Below the pieces are notes generated by a model. That model was not told the DNA's origin and searched no databases. It saw nothing but the letters and a program-made list of their open reading frames with translations. A DNA stretch of 45,371 nt, from assembly GCA_944320305.1 (NCBI GenBank), contig CALUGW010000003.1:1-45371 (forward strand), written 5' to 3'. Position 1 is the first letter of the stretch, and every line of letters begins with the position of its first letter. The translations under genes were made by a program, and so were the position numbers. This document shows positions 29,796 to 39,370 of this stretch, in pieces. The DNA is from an uncultured Prevotella sp. (GTDB lineage: Bacteria > Bacteroidota > Bacteroidia > Bacteroidales > Bacteroidaceae).

Positions 29796-32162
29796 ATGAA
29801 GAAACTGATACTGCTGGTGGCCCTGTCGCTGATTGCCGCGCATCCGGCCGACGCAAAAAAGAAAAAGAACAAGAAAGAAGACAAGACGGAAAAGAAGGAA
29901 GCGCCGGTGAAGAGCGGCCTGTTCGGCGTGCAGCACGACGGCGACAAGTGGTTCTTCCTCGTGCCCGACTCGCTCATGGGCCGGCCGTTTCTGGCCATCA
30001 CGCGCTACGTTTCCACCCCGGCGGGCGCGGGCATCTACGGCGGCGAGGAGGTTAACGAGCAGACATTCTACTGGGAAAAGGCCGACAGCCGCCTGCTGCT
30101 GCGCTCGCTCGTCTATCTGTCAGCGGCCGACAGCACGCAGGCCATAGCCCGGGCGGTGAAGGCAAGCGCGCAAGACCCTATAGTAGAGTCGTTCAAGATC
30201 GAAGCCACAAGGCAGGACTCCGCCCGACACCCGTCTTACAAGGTGGAGATAAGCAAGCTCTTCGCCAAGGAGAACGCCGCCGTGGGCATAAGCCCCGACG
30301 CCAAGAAGAGGCTCGGGCTGGCCGCCATGAACACCGACAGGTCGTTCGTCAAGTCCATCGGCACCTACCCCATCAACACCGAGGTGAAGACCGTGCGCAC
30401 CTACAACAGCAAGGAGACAGGGGGCACACCCGCAGGCAGCACGGCCGGAGCGGCCACGTTCGAGCTGAACACATCGTTCGTCATGCTGCCCAAGGTGCCT
30501 ATGCGCAAGCGCCTGTTCGACCCCCGCGTGGGATACTTCGCCAACTACTACCAGCCTTATTCCGACGACCAGCAGAGCGTAAGGAACAAGAGCTTCATCT
30601 GCCGCTGGCGCCTTGAGCCGCGCGACGAGGACATAGAGAAGATGAAACGCGGCGAGCTTGTGGAGCCGAAAAAGCAGATTGTCTACTACATCGACCCGGC
30701 AACGCCGAAGCAGTGGCGCCCATACCTGATACAGGGCGTCAACGACTGGAACGCGGCTTTTGAGCAGGCGGGCTTCAGGAACGCCATAACGGCCAAGGAA
30801 TGGCCCGACGACTCGACCATGAGCCTGGAGGACGCGCGCTTCTCGGTGATACGCTATCTGGCCTCGCCGATAAGCAACGCCTACGGGCCGCACGTCAGCG
30901 ACCCGCGCAGCGGAGAGATTCTGGAGAGCCACGTGGGATGGTATCACAACGTGATGAAGCTCGTTCACGACTGGTACATGATCCAGGCCGGGTGCTCCGA
31001 CAGCGCGGCGCGCAAGATGAAGTTCGACGACGAGCTTATGGGACAGCTCATCCGCTTTGTCAGCTCGCACGAGATAGGCCACACGCTCGGCCTGCGCCAC
31101 AACATGGGGGCAAGCCACGCCACACCCGTGGACAGCCTGCGCGACAAGGCGTGGGTGGAGGCCCACGGCCACACGGCGTCAATCATGGACTACGCCCGCT
31201 TCAACTACGTGGCCCAGCCCGAGGACAACGTGGGGCGCGCCGGCCTGTTCCCCCGCATCAACGACTACGACAAGTGGGCCATCGAGTGGGGCTACAGGCC
31301 CATATTCGGCACCAGCGACGAGGAGGAAGACCGCCTTGTGCTCAACCGCAAGGTCATTGAGCAGATGAAGAAAGGGCCGCGCTACTGGTTCGGAGGCGAG
31401 GGATACGACAACGACCCGCGCGCCCAGTCGGAAGATTTGGGCGACAATGCCGTCAAGGCGAGCGAGTATGGCATCCTGAACCTGAAGCGGATTGTCAAGG
31501 CACTGCCCGAGTGGACCTACGAGGAAGGCGACATGAACAGCAATCTGGCCGGAATGCACAAGCAGGTCATCAGCCAGCTCATGCGCTACGAGGGCCACGT
31601 GCTGCGCAACATCGGCGGAGTCTACACCACCTATAAGAGCGTCGAGCAGCCCGGGCCGGTGTGCTTGCCGCAGACCAAGGCCGAACAGAAAGCCGCGCTC
31701 GGCTTCATAGACCGCCATGTATTCACCTGCCCGTCGTGGCTCGTGGCCGAGAGCTACATCAGCCGCATCACCGGCGCCCCGCTCGAACTGCTCTATCCGC
31801 TGGCCGACCGCGCCGTGTCAGACCTGCTCTCGTCTGAAAAAATCGCCAACATCAGCCGCTATTCCTATGGCGCCGACGCCTACCAGCCCGAGGAATACAT
31901 CGCCGACATCGCCGACATGGCGTTCCGCGAGACAGCCACGGGGCAAGCGCCCGACGCCTACCGCCGCCACCTGCAGACGCGGTTTGTGAGCACAGCCGCA
32001 CGGCGTTACGCCTCCGGGCCGGAGAGCACCAAGGCCTACTACCACAGCCTGCTGCTCAACCTGCGCCGAAAGCTCGGCGCGGCCCGCAGCGCGGGCGCCT
32101 CTGCCAAAGCGCACTATGCCGTGCTGCTGCAGATGGTCAACGACGCCATCGACAGGAAATAA
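29796..32162 (+). CDS. secreted zinc-dependent metalloprotease (DUF5117/DUF5118 type)
   Basis: A 788-residue protein with a signal peptide (MKKLILLVALSLIAAHPADA) and then a Lys-rich stretch. The N-terminal ~250 residues fit DUF5118 and DUF5117 regions. The catalytic metzincin motif is SSHEIGHTLGLRHN, with H425, E426, H429 and H435. MGASHATPV and a Met-turn-like SIMDYARFNYVAQP follow. It probably acts in the periplasm or at the cell surface. It is complete, and both the signal and the active site are intact. The substrate is unknown. Confidence 0.9.
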   Translation: MKKLILLVALSLIAAHPADAKKKKNKKEDKTEKKEAPVKSGLFGVQHDGDKWFFLVPDSLMGRPFLAITRYVSTPAGAGIYGGEEVNEQTFYWEKADSRLLLRSLVYLSAADSTQAIARAVKASAQDPIVESFKIEATRQDSARHPSYKVEISKLFAKENAAVGISPDAKKRLGLAAMNTDRSFVKSIGTYPINTEVKTVRTYNSKETGGTPAGSTAGAATFELNTSFVMLPKVPMRKRLFDPRVGYFANYYQPYSDDQQSVRNKSFICRWRLEPRDEDIEKMKRGELVEPKKQIVYYIDPATPKQWRPYLIQGVNDWNAAFEQAGFRNAITAKEWPDDSTMSLEDARFSVIRYLASPISNAYGPHVSDPRSGEILESHVGWYHNVMKLVHDWYMIQAGCSDSAARKMKFDDELMGQLIRFVSSHEIGHTLGLRHNMGASHATPVDSLRDKAWVEAHGHTASIMDYARFNYVAQPEDNVGRAGLFPRINDYDKWAIEWGYRPIFGTSDEEEDRLVLNRKVIEQMKKGPRYWFGGEGYDNDPRAQSEDLGDNAVKASEYGILNLKRIVKALPEWTYEEGDMNSNLAGMHKQVISQLMRYEGHVLRNIGGVYTTYKSVEQPGPVCLPQTKAEQKAALGFIDRHVFTCPSWLVAESYISRITGAPLELLYPLADRAVSDLLSSEKIANISRYSYGADAYQPEEYIADIADMAFRETATGQAPDAYRRHLQTRFVSTAARRYASGPESTKAYYHSLLLNLRRKLGAARSAGASAKAHYAVLLQMVNDAIDRK

Positions 32163-32170
32163 CGATATTT

Positions 32171-32204
32171 TTTGGGGCAGATTGACGCTTTATTTGTAAC
32201 TTTG
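32171..32204 (+). promoter_or_regulatory. promoter of rlmD
   Basis: TTTG (32171-32174), 22 nt, TAACTTTG (32197-32204) followed by C, 21 bp before the ATG. It starts 8 bp after the metalloprotease stop. Confidence 0.6.
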
Positions 32205-32225
32205 CACAGAAAAACGAGAACTTGA

Positions 32226-33644
32226 ATGAGTAGAAAGAAAAAACCGCTGCCACTGCTTGAGAATGTCACAATAACCGACGTGGCTGCCGAAGGCAAGGCA
32301 CTGGCAAGAGTGAACGACATGGTTGTGTTCGTGCCGTTTGCCGTTCCGGGAGACGTTGTGGACCTGCAGGTCAGGAAGAAGAAGCACAGCTTCTGCGAGG
32401 CCGAGGTCGTAAGATTCGTTGAATACAGCAAGACGCGCGTCACCCCGCAGTGCGGCCACTTCGGCATTTGCGGCGGCTGCAAGTGGCAGAACCTGCCATA
32501 CGGCGAGCAGCTGAAGTTCAAGCAGAAGCAGGTATTCGACCAACTGACAAGAATCGGCAAGGTGGAGCTGCCAGAAATAAGCCCCATCATCGGCTCGGCG
32601 AAGACTTTCGAATACAGAAACAAGCTGGAGTTCGGCTGCTCCAACAAGCGCTGGCTGACACGCGAGCAGATCGCATCGGGATTTGAGTACGACAACATGA
32701 ACGCCATCGGATTCCACATCACAGGAGCGTTCGACAAAATCCTGCCCATCGAAAAGTGCCGGCTGATGGACAGTCTGCACAACGACATAAGGAACGAGAT
32801 CCGCGATTACGCGCTCGCGCAGGGCATGACGTTCTTCGACCTGAGGAAACAGAACGGCCTGCTGCGCGACATCATCATACGCAACTCCAACACCGGGCAG
32901 TGGATGGTGATTGTGCAGTTCCACTTCGAGGAACCCGACGACAAGGAGAAAGCCACCGCACTGATGGCCCACATCGGGGAGACATTCCCGCAGGTCACAT
33001 CTTTATATTATGTGGACAACCAGAAATGCAACGACACCATTGGCGACCAGGAACTTGTGCTGTTCAAGGGCGACAGCTTCATAACAGAGCAAATGGAGGG
33101 CCTGAAGTTCAAAGTGGGTCCGAAAAGCTTCTACCAGACCAACACCGAACAGGCCTACCGGCTGTACTGCGTGGCCCGCGACTTTGCAGGACTGACGGGC
33201 AGCGAGCTTGTCTACGACCTCTACACCGGCACAGGAACAATAGCCAACTTCGTGGCAAGAAGCGCCCGCCAGGTGATAGGAATAGAATATGTGCCGGAAG
33301 CCATTGAGGACGCCAAAGAGAATTCGAGGCTCAACGGCATCGCCAACACGCTGTTCCATGCCGGCGACATGAAGGACATTCTCACGGAAAGCTTCATATC
33401 CGAGCACGGCAGACCCGACGTTATAATCACCGATCCGCCACGAGCGGGAATGCACCCCGACGTGGTCGGCACCATTCTGGCTGCCGCCCCGCAGCGCATT
33501 GTCTACGTGAGCTGCAATCCGGCCACCCAGGCCCGCGACCTCTCGCTGCTCGACACGGCGTATAAGGTTGTGGCGGTGCAGCCCGTAGATATGTTCCCAC
33601 ACACGCCGCACGTGGAGAATGTGGTGCTGCTGGAGCGCAAATAA
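32226..33644 (+). CDS. 23S rRNA (uracil-C5)-methyltransferase RlmD family
   Basis: A 472-residue SAM-dependent enzyme that methylates uridine in 23S rRNA. A TRAM domain spans ~1-65. Iron-sulfur ligands lie in CGHFGICGGCKW (C76, C82, C85). The Rossmann core has LVYDLYTGTGTIANFVA, the motif IITDPPRAGMHPDV, and the catalytic Cys in VYVSCNPATQARDL. Family members modify U1939 or U747; the exact position cannot be read from the sequence. Confidence 0.9.
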   Translation: MSRKKKPLPLLENVTITDVAAEGKALARVNDMVVFVPFAVPGDVVDLQVRKKKHSFCEAEVVRFVEYSKTRVTPQCGHFGICGGCKWQNLPYGEQLKFKQKQVFDQLTRIGKVELPEISPIIGSAKTFEYRNKLEFGCSNKRWLTREQIASGFEYDNMNAIGFHITGAFDKILPIEKCRLMDSLHNDIRNEIRDYALAQGMTFFDLRKQNGLLRDIIIRNSNTGQWMVIVQFHFEEPDDKEKATALMAHIGETFPQVTSLYYVDNQKCNDTIGDQELVLFKGDSFITEQMEGLKFKVGPKSFYQTNTEQAYRLYCVARDFAGLTGSELVYDLYTGTGTIANFVARSARQVIGIEYVPEAIEDAKENSRLNGIANTLFHAGDMKDILTESFISEHGRPDVIITDPPRAGMHPDVVGTILAAAPQRIVYVSCNPATQARDLSLLDTAYKVVAVQPVDMFPHTPHVENVVLLERK

Positions 33645-33694
33645 CAATTCCGGCAGACTCTCCGCCGGACGTCAATAAAATCATTCACGCACTG

Positions 33695-34819
33695 ATGAAC
33701 ACCAGAACATTTGCCATGGCGGTGGCGCTTTCTGCCGCCGCAATGGCCTCAGAAGCTAAAGAAGACAAGGCCCCACTGTTCACGAAACCGCAGTTCAGCG
33801 GCTACATAATCGGCCAATACCAGGCGAGCTTCCAGCACGGCAACAAAAGCAACACGTTCAACCTGCGCATGGCGAGAGTGTCTGTCGGCGGGCGTGTTCT
33901 GGGCGACTTCGAATACAAAATACAGGGGCAGATCAACGGCAGCACATCAACGCTGGGCGAAAGTCCGCGGGTTGTCGATCTGTTTGTGGAGTGGCAGAAA
34001 TATGATTTCGCCCGCATCAAGGTGGGACAGTTCAAGCGTCCGTTCACATTCGAGAACCCCATGAACCCCATCGACGTGGGATTTATGGGCTACGCGCAGA
34101 ACGTGCAGCGGCTGGCGGGCTTCAACGACCGCACCGGCGAGCACGCCAGCAACGGCCGCGACATAGGAATACAGTTGCAGGGAGACCTGCTGAAGAACGG
34201 CAGCGGGCGCTACCTGCTGCACTATCAGGCCGGAGTGTTCAACGGGCAGGGCATCAACACCAAGGATGTTGACAACCGCAAGGACCTGATCGGCGGCCTG
34301 TGGCTGATGCCGGCAAAGGGATTGCGCGTCGGAGCGTTCGGCTGGGTAGGCTCGTCGGCGCGCAACGGCACATGGACAGACAGCAAGGGCAACAGCCGCT
34401 CAGGCGTTGTCAGCCTCTCAAAATACCGCTACGCCGTCAGCGCGGAGTATAAAAACGAGGACTGGCAGATAAGGTCGGAATACATCCACAGCACCGGCTA
34501 CGGATTCAAGACAACCCGGCAGGACGAAGAGACCGGCCGCGACGCCACGGTGAACACCGCGCAAGGCGACAAGGCCGACGGCTTCTACGTCTCGTGCATC
34601 GCCCCGATAGTCAAGCAGAGGCTGCGCGCCAAGGCGCGGTACGACCTGTACAGGAAGTCGGCCGCATGGACCGACAGCCGCACGCAATACGAAATAGGCC
34701 TGAACTACCTGTTCTGCAGGAATCTGGAGATACAGGCCGAATACGCCTTCATCAACGACAGGAGCCTGGAAAAGCACAACTACAGCATGGTGGACGTGCA
34801 GCTGAGCGTCAGATTCTGA
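33695..34819 (+). CDS. phosphate-selective porin OprO/OprP-like outer membrane protein
   Basis: A 374-residue protein with a signal peptide (MNTRTFAMAVALSAAAMASE) and alternating amphipathic strands ending in an aromatic residue (MVDVQLSVRF), as outer membrane beta-barrels require. FSGYIIGQYQASF, FNLRMARVSVGGRVLGDFEY and GQFKRPFTFENPMNP are typical of OprO/OprP-type porins. It probably admits phosphate or other anions. A small hairpin (33649-33669) lies between it and rlmD. Confidence 0.85.
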   Translation: MNTRTFAMAVALSAAAMASEAKEDKAPLFTKPQFSGYIIGQYQASFQHGNKSNTFNLRMARVSVGGRVLGDFEYKIQGQINGSTSTLGESPRVVDLFVEWQKYDFARIKVGQFKRPFTFENPMNPIDVGFMGYAQNVQRLAGFNDRTGEHASNGRDIGIQLQGDLLKNGSGRYLLHYQAGVFNGQGINTKDVDNRKDLIGGLWLMPAKGLRVGAFGWVGSSARNGTWTDSKGNSRSGVVSLSKYRYAVSAEYKNEDWQIRSEYIHSTGYGFKTTRQDEETGRDATVNTAQGDKADGFYVSCIAPIVKQRLRAKARYDLYRKSAAWTDSRTQYEIGLNYLFCRNLEIQAEYAFINDRSLEKHNYSMVDVQLSVRF

Positions 34820-34899
34820 AGCCCGTCCGCACCGTCATCCTCAGCACACCACGATGCGTATGCAGTCCGGTTCCGCTTAAAAAAAATCAACTTTGCCGC

Positions 34900-35703
34900 A
34901 TGATATTCTATTTCTCAGGCACAGGCAACACCCGGTGGGTGGCCACCCGGCTGGCAGAAGCCGTTGGCGAGACGGCCGTTGACATATGCGGCGAGCCTGA
35001 CAACGGCCGCACATACACCCTCACCGAGGGCGAGCGCATAGGCTTCTGCTTTCCCGTGCACGGCTGGCAGCCTCCGGAGATCATGCTCCGCTTCATCAGC
35101 AAAATGCAGATAAGGCAGGCCGGCGGCCACTACTGCTTCGCCGTATGCACCTGCGGCGACGAGACAGGCAAGGCCGTTGACATCCTGAACAGCCACCTGC
35201 GGCGGCGTCACCTGCACGCGGACAGCGCCTTCTCACTGGTCATGCCCAACACCTACGTGGCGCTTCCGTTCATGAATACCGACGGGGCGGAAGCCGAAGC
35301 GGCGAAAACAAGCAATGCCGCCGGGCAGACCGACACAATCATCAAGGCCGTAGAAGCCCGGAAAGGCGGTGTGTACAGGCTGCGGGAAGGAGCATTCCCG
35401 CGACTCCTGTCATACGTGCTGGGCAATGTGTTCCACAAAACCATGATGACCGACAGGCCGTTCCGCGCCGATGCCGACACCTGCACCGGATGCGGACGGT
35501 GCGCCAAAGCCTGCCCCGTGGGCAACATCACACTGACCGAAAGCCGCACGCCCGAATGGCGGCACGACGGCAGATGCACATGCTGCCTGGCCTGCTACCA
35601 CCACTGCCCCACCCGCTCCATCGCCTACGGACGCTTTACCAAGGGCAAGGGGCAATACTACTTCGGAAAAACAATAACCACAAAACCAAACCGACAGACA
35701 TGA
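34900..35703 (+). CDS. EFR1 family protein: flavodoxin fused to two 4Fe-4S clusters
   Basis: A 267-residue redox protein. The flavodoxin-like FMN-binding loop YFSGTGNTRWVA is at the N-terminus. Two ferredoxin motifs near the C-terminus are CTGCGRCAKACPVG and CTCCLACYHHCP. The start at 34900 is chosen because the longer frame runs antiparallel to the porin end and lacks family similarity. EFR1 proteins move electrons between flavin and iron-sulfur partners; the partner is unknown. Its stop overlaps the start of the M6 protease by 4 bp (ATGA). Confidence 0.9.
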   Translation: MIFYFSGTGNTRWVATRLAEAVGETAVDICGEPDNGRTYTLTEGERIGFCFPVHGWQPPEIMLRFISKMQIRQAGGHYCFAVCTCGDETGKAVDILNSHLRRRHLHADSAFSLVMPNTYVALPFMNTDGAEAEAAKTSNAAGQTDTIIKAVEARKGGVYRLREGAFPRLLSYVLGNVFHKTMMTDRPFRADADTCTGCGRCAKACPVGNITLTESRTPEWRHDGRCTCCLACYHHCPTRSIAYGRFTKGKGQYYFGKTITTKPNRQT

Positions 35704-37556
35704 AAACCAAACTGCTACTGCTGCTCCTGCCGCTGCTCGCCACGGCCGGACACGCCGTGAAGATGCACCCCGGGGTGCAGACCGTAAGACAGAGCGACGG
35801 CACAACGCTGCGGATAAAAGGCCACGGCAACCACGACTTCAGCTACATAACCACCACCGACGGAGTGCTGCTCTATCAGGATGGCACCGCCTTCTACGTG
35901 GCCCGCACCTTGGCCGACGGCACCCTGGCCTCAACGGGAGTGCTGGCGCACGAGGCCGGACAGCGCAACGCCGAAGAGCGACGCCTGACCGCCGCGCAGG
36001 ACAGACAGACCTTCCGCGCCAACATGAGGCGGAACGCCGACCGCGCCCGCCAGCGGCGCGAGCCGATAAAGGACGACAACACCCTGCTGCCGCACACCGG
36101 CTCGCCGCGCGTACCGGTCATTCTGGTGGAGTTCAGCGACGTTTCGTTCTCCGTTGCCGACCCAAAGGCCACCTTCGGCAAGTATCTCAACGCCACCGAG
36201 CTGTTCAACAGCGAGACAGACCCTGACATGGGCATGAACTACGGCAGCGTGAAAAGATATTTCACCGACATGAGCTTCGGGCAGTTCTCACCCTGTTTCG
36301 ACGTCTACGGGCCGGTGAAGCTCCAGCAGCCGCTTGCCCGCTACGGCGCGGGAAACTCATCGAGCGAAGACATGAACAGCCTGTTTGCCGACGCCTGCCG
36401 CGCCGTTGATGCCGAAGCGGACTTCTCCGACTACGACTCAAACGGCGACGGAATGGTGGACCTGGTGTACATCATCTACGCCGGATACTCGCAGAGCATC
36501 GCTGGAAACTCCACCGACTGCATCCACCCCAAGTCGGGAACACTCTCGGCCGACATCACGCTCGACGGCAAACGCCTGGCGAGATACGGCGTGAACAACG
36601 AGCTTAACGGCACCCCGGACGACCAACAGGCCTACGGACTGCTCATCAACGGCATCGGACTGTTCTGCCACGAGTTCTCCCACTGCATGGGCCTGCCCGA
36701 CCTCTACCCCGCCCCAGGAAGCGTGGCCGAGCGGTGCATCAACCAGAACCTTGACTACTGGAGCCTGATGGACGCCGGCGAATACACCATGGAAGGCTAC
36801 CGCCCCACGGAATACACCGCATGGGAGCGCGAATGCTTCGGCTGGACAAAGATAGACACCCTCAGCTCTCCGCAGGACGTTACGCTGAAGCCGCTGTCTG
36901 CAGGAGGCAAGGCCTACAGAATCATCAACGACAATGACAAGACCGGGCGCGAGTACTACATCGTGGAGAACGTGCAGCAGACAGGCTGGAACCGCTATAT
37001 TCTGGGCCACGGAATGCTTGTGTTCCACGTTGACTACGACGAGTCGCAGTTCACGCTCGGCGGCTGCAAGGTGAACAACGAGCCTGGGCACCCGCGCCTC
37101 ACAGTCATCGCAGCCGACGGAATGTTCATGCCGGAATACTTCGCCTACACCACCGTCGGCGAGCCGGCCACCGAGCTTGAGCGGCAGATCAACGCCGCGC
37201 TGACCGACAAATACAGCGGAACCTACATCAGCTCGGCCATATACCGCGACGAGGCAGCCGGAGACCCGTTCCCCGGAACCGGCGGCACGACAGCACTGAC
37301 CGACACCGGCACGCCCGCCGCGCTGACCTACACCGGCGGCACAATGGGCAAGCCCATCACCGGCATAACAGAGTCAGGAGCCGACGGCACCATAACATTC
37401 AAATTCATGGGCGGAGGCACAACCGGCATAACCGACGCCTGCGCCACGCCCGCCGACGCAAAAATATATTCCATCGACGGCCGCTACATGGGCAACGACA
37501 CAAAGAGACTGCCCCACGGCGTCTACATCGTGAACGGCAGGAAGGTGGTGATTTAA
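35700..37556 (+). CDS. secreted M6 family metalloprotease
   Basis: A 618-residue protein with a signal peptide (MKTKLLLLLLPLLATAGHAV), a propeptide-like region, and an immune-inhibitor-A-type catalytic domain with FCHEFSHCMGLPDLY (H324, E325, H328). The C-terminus (KIYSIDGRYMGNDTKRLPHG ... VVI) resembles type IX secretion or Bacteroidales sorting tails, which direct export to the surface. The start is at 35700, where the ATG overlaps the TGA of the redox gene. Substrates may be host or dietary proteins (inference). Confidence 0.9.
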   Translation: MKTKLLLLLLPLLATAGHAVKMHPGVQTVRQSDGTTLRIKGHGNHDFSYITTTDGVLLYQDGTAFYVARTLADGTLASTGVLAHEAGQRNAEERRLTAAQDRQTFRANMRRNADRARQRREPIKDDNTLLPHTGSPRVPVILVEFSDVSFSVADPKATFGKYLNATELFNSETDPDMGMNYGSVKRYFTDMSFGQFSPCFDVYGPVKLQQPLARYGAGNSSSEDMNSLFADACRAVDAEADFSDYDSNGDGMVDLVYIIYAGYSQSIAGNSTDCIHPKSGTLSADITLDGKRLARYGVNNELNGTPDDQQAYGLLINGIGLFCHEFSHCMGLPDLYPAPGSVAERCINQNLDYWSLMDAGEYTMEGYRPTEYTAWERECFGWTKIDTLSSPQDVTLKPLSAGGKAYRIINDNDKTGREYYIVENVQQTGWNRYILGHGMLVFHVDYDESQFTLGGCKVNNEPGHPRLTVIAADGMFMPEYFAYTTVGEPATELERQINAALTDKYSGTYISSAIYRDEAAGDPFPGTGGTTALTDTGTPAALTYTGGTMGKPITGITESGADGTITFKFMGGGTTGITDACATPADAKIYSIDGRYMGNDTKRLPHGVYIVNGRKVVI

Positions 37557-37688
37557 GAACCGCCCGGGAGCCGCGCCGCCAAAACCGCATAATTATGCAG
37601 CATCAGGCACCGCCCGGCAGCGCGGGATTCCATGCGTGAGACGCCCCATTGCGGCACTTTCCAGCCCGCCGGGAACAATACTGTTTTC

Positions 37689-37727
37689 CAAAACGGCCTA
37701 TTTCACCTTGCGAAATAGGCCGTTTTG
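37689..37727. repeat. palindrome with 16-bp arms, GGCC family
   Basis: CAAAACGGCCTATTTC (37689-37704) and its exact reverse complement (37712-37727) flank a 7-nt loop. CAATACAGGCCATTTT follows at 37733-37748, the same motif as in the 28.85-kb palindrome. The locus follows the M6 protease gene. Confidence 0.9.
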
Positions 37728-38049
37728 ACCTCCAATACAGGCCATTTTGGAGACCAAAATGACCCGTTTCACAACACACTGACTGTCAGTCTGTTACGCA
37801 AGAGCCGCCAGACGGCGCAAAAACCGGGTAAACACATCTTTATAATAAGACAGACAGACTGCGGCAAAATCAATATTCATACACTTTCAACGCATATTTA
37901 TACAAACGGACAATGAGCCTGCACAAAACCGCAAACACCCAAACCGGCAATGCCTGAGACAGACGACAAAACAGCCGCCCGCACAACAGCGCAGGCCGCC
38001 AAGGCAAAAAATTATGCGCCACAAGCGATGCTAATTCGATAAAATGAAT

Positions 38050-38057
38050 TACTTTTG
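38050..38057 (+). promoter_or_regulatory. probable -7 element for DUF4494-yggS
   Basis: TACTTTTG, matching TAnnTTTG, 70 bp before the DUF4494 ATG. No clear TTTG lies at the right distance upstream. Confidence 0.45.
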
Positions 38058-38127
38058 TATCACAAATGCAAGAAGCCCAAACAGAGTTTCCTGCGGCAAC
38101 AATACGTAACATCAATCAATCTGAACA

Positions 38128-38613
38128 ATGAGAAGTAGAACAGCTGAATGGTTTGAGTGCAAAATCAGGTATGAAAAGACCATGGAGGACGGCATGCAGA
38201 AAAAGGTGACAGAGACCTACACCGTAGACGCTCTGAGCTTCACCGAGGCCGAACAGCGCATAATGGAGGAGATGTCGGCCTACATAAGCGGAGAGTTTGA
38301 GGTGGCCGACATAAAGAAAGCGGCCTACAAGGAGATATTCTTCAGCGACCTTGACTCCGCCGACCGCTGGTACAAGGCCAAGCTACAGTTCATAACCATT
38401 GACGAGAAGACAGAAAAGGAGAAGCGCTCGAACATCAACTACCTTGTGAACGCCGGCACGCTGAACGCCGCCGTGAAGAACATCGACGAGGTGATGGGCG
38501 GCACAATGATTGACTATGTGATAGCGTCCGTGGCCGAGACACAGCTCATGGACGTGTTTGAATACAAGCAGAAAGAACCAAACGACAAGCCGGAATATGA
38601 GCAGCAGCCTTGA
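38128..38613 (+). CDS. DUF4494 family protein
   Basis: A 161-residue protein: EWFECKIRYEKTMEDGMQKK, then VDALSFTEAEQRIMEEM, then WYKAKLQFITIDEKTEKEKR. It matches the DUF4494 family, which is restricted to Bacteroidetes and has no established role. It is soluble and charged with no signal peptide. It overlaps yggS by 17 bp, so the two are probably translated together. Confidence 0.9.
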   Translation: MRSRTAEWFECKIRYEKTMEDGMQKKVTETYTVDALSFTEAEQRIMEEMSAYISGEFEVADIKKAAYKEIFFSDLDSADRWYKAKLQFITIDEKTEKEKRSNINYLVNAGTLNAAVKNIDEVMGGTMIDYVIASVAETQLMDVFEYKQKEPNDKPEYEQQP

Positions 38614-39283
38614 TTACGACGTGAAAGGCCACCTGCACGCGATACTCGACAGCCTGCCTGCGGGCGTCAGGCTCGTGGCCATCAGCAAGTTCCACCCCGC
38701 GGAATACATCGAGGCAGCCTACGCCGAAGGGCAGCGCGTGTTCGGCGAGAGCCACGAGCAGGAGCTTGCCAGGAAGCACGAGGCGCTGCCCAAGGACATA
38801 GAGTGGCACTTCATAGGCCACCTGCAGACCAACAAGGTGAAACACATCGTGCCCTACATCTCGATGATAGAGTCGGTTGACTCGCTGAAGTTGCTCAGGG
38901 AGATAAACAAGCAGGCCGCCAAGTGCGGGCGCACGGTCAACGTGATGCTGGAGCTGCACATAGCCAGTGAGGCCACCAAATACGGGCTGACGCCCGACGG
39001 CTGCCGCCAGCTGCTGGAGGACGGCGAGTGGCGCGGAATGGGCAACGTGAGAATCTGCGGGCTGATGGCCATGGCGTCAAACACAGACGACGAGCGGCAG
39101 ATACGCTCCGAGTTCATGCAGGCGGCAGCACTGTTTGACGAGTTCAAGCAGAAATACTTCGCCGACGACGACTCGTTCTGCGAGCGCTCGTGGGGCATGA
39201 GCGGCGACTGGCGCACGGCCGTGGAGTGCCGCAGCACCATGGTGCGCGTGGGCACGGCCATCTTCGGCCCCAGGGTGTACTGA
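38597..39283 (+). CDS. YggS family pyridoxal phosphate-binding protein
   Basis: A 228-residue PLP-homeostasis protein. The PLP lysine is in RLVAISKFHPAEYI, followed by VFGESHEQEL, WHFIGHLQTNKVK, SVDSLKLL and MGMSGDW-type SWGMSGDWRTAVE near the end. The start at 38597 matches family N-termini. It has no catalytic activity in known members and buffers PLP and amino-acid pools. Confidence 0.93.
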   Translation: MSSSLDYDVKGHLHAILDSLPAGVRLVAISKFHPAEYIEAAYAEGQRVFGESHEQELARKHEALPKDIEWHFIGHLQTNKVKHIVPYISMIESVDSLKLLREINKQAAKCGRTVNVMLELHIASEATKYGLTPDGCRQLLEDGEWRGMGNVRICGLMAMASNTDDERQIRSEFMQAAALFDEFKQKYFADDDSFCERSWGMSGDWRTAVECRSTMVRVGTAIFGPRVY

Positions 39284-39370
39284 GCGGGCGGGCGCGCCGC
39301 CTTTTATCAAGCAAACAAGACATAGCGGACCGCCACGCCACGGCACCGCAAAAAGAGAAAAAGAACAAAC

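Larger units (their letters stand above)
37557..38127. other. 571-bp intergenic region
   Basis: No supported gene. It contains the GCATAATTATGC palindrome near 37587, the palindromic repeat at 37689-37727 with a second weaker foldback to about 37767, and a -7-like element at 38050-38057 before the DUF4494 gene. The stretch 37770-38040 is A-rich with no recognised RNA gene. Confidence 0.65.

Noticed and set aside
34888-34895. CAACTTTG as a -7 element for the EFR1-type gene
   Set aside because: It lacks the initial T and lies only 4 bp before the ATG, so a transcript would begin at or inside the start codon.
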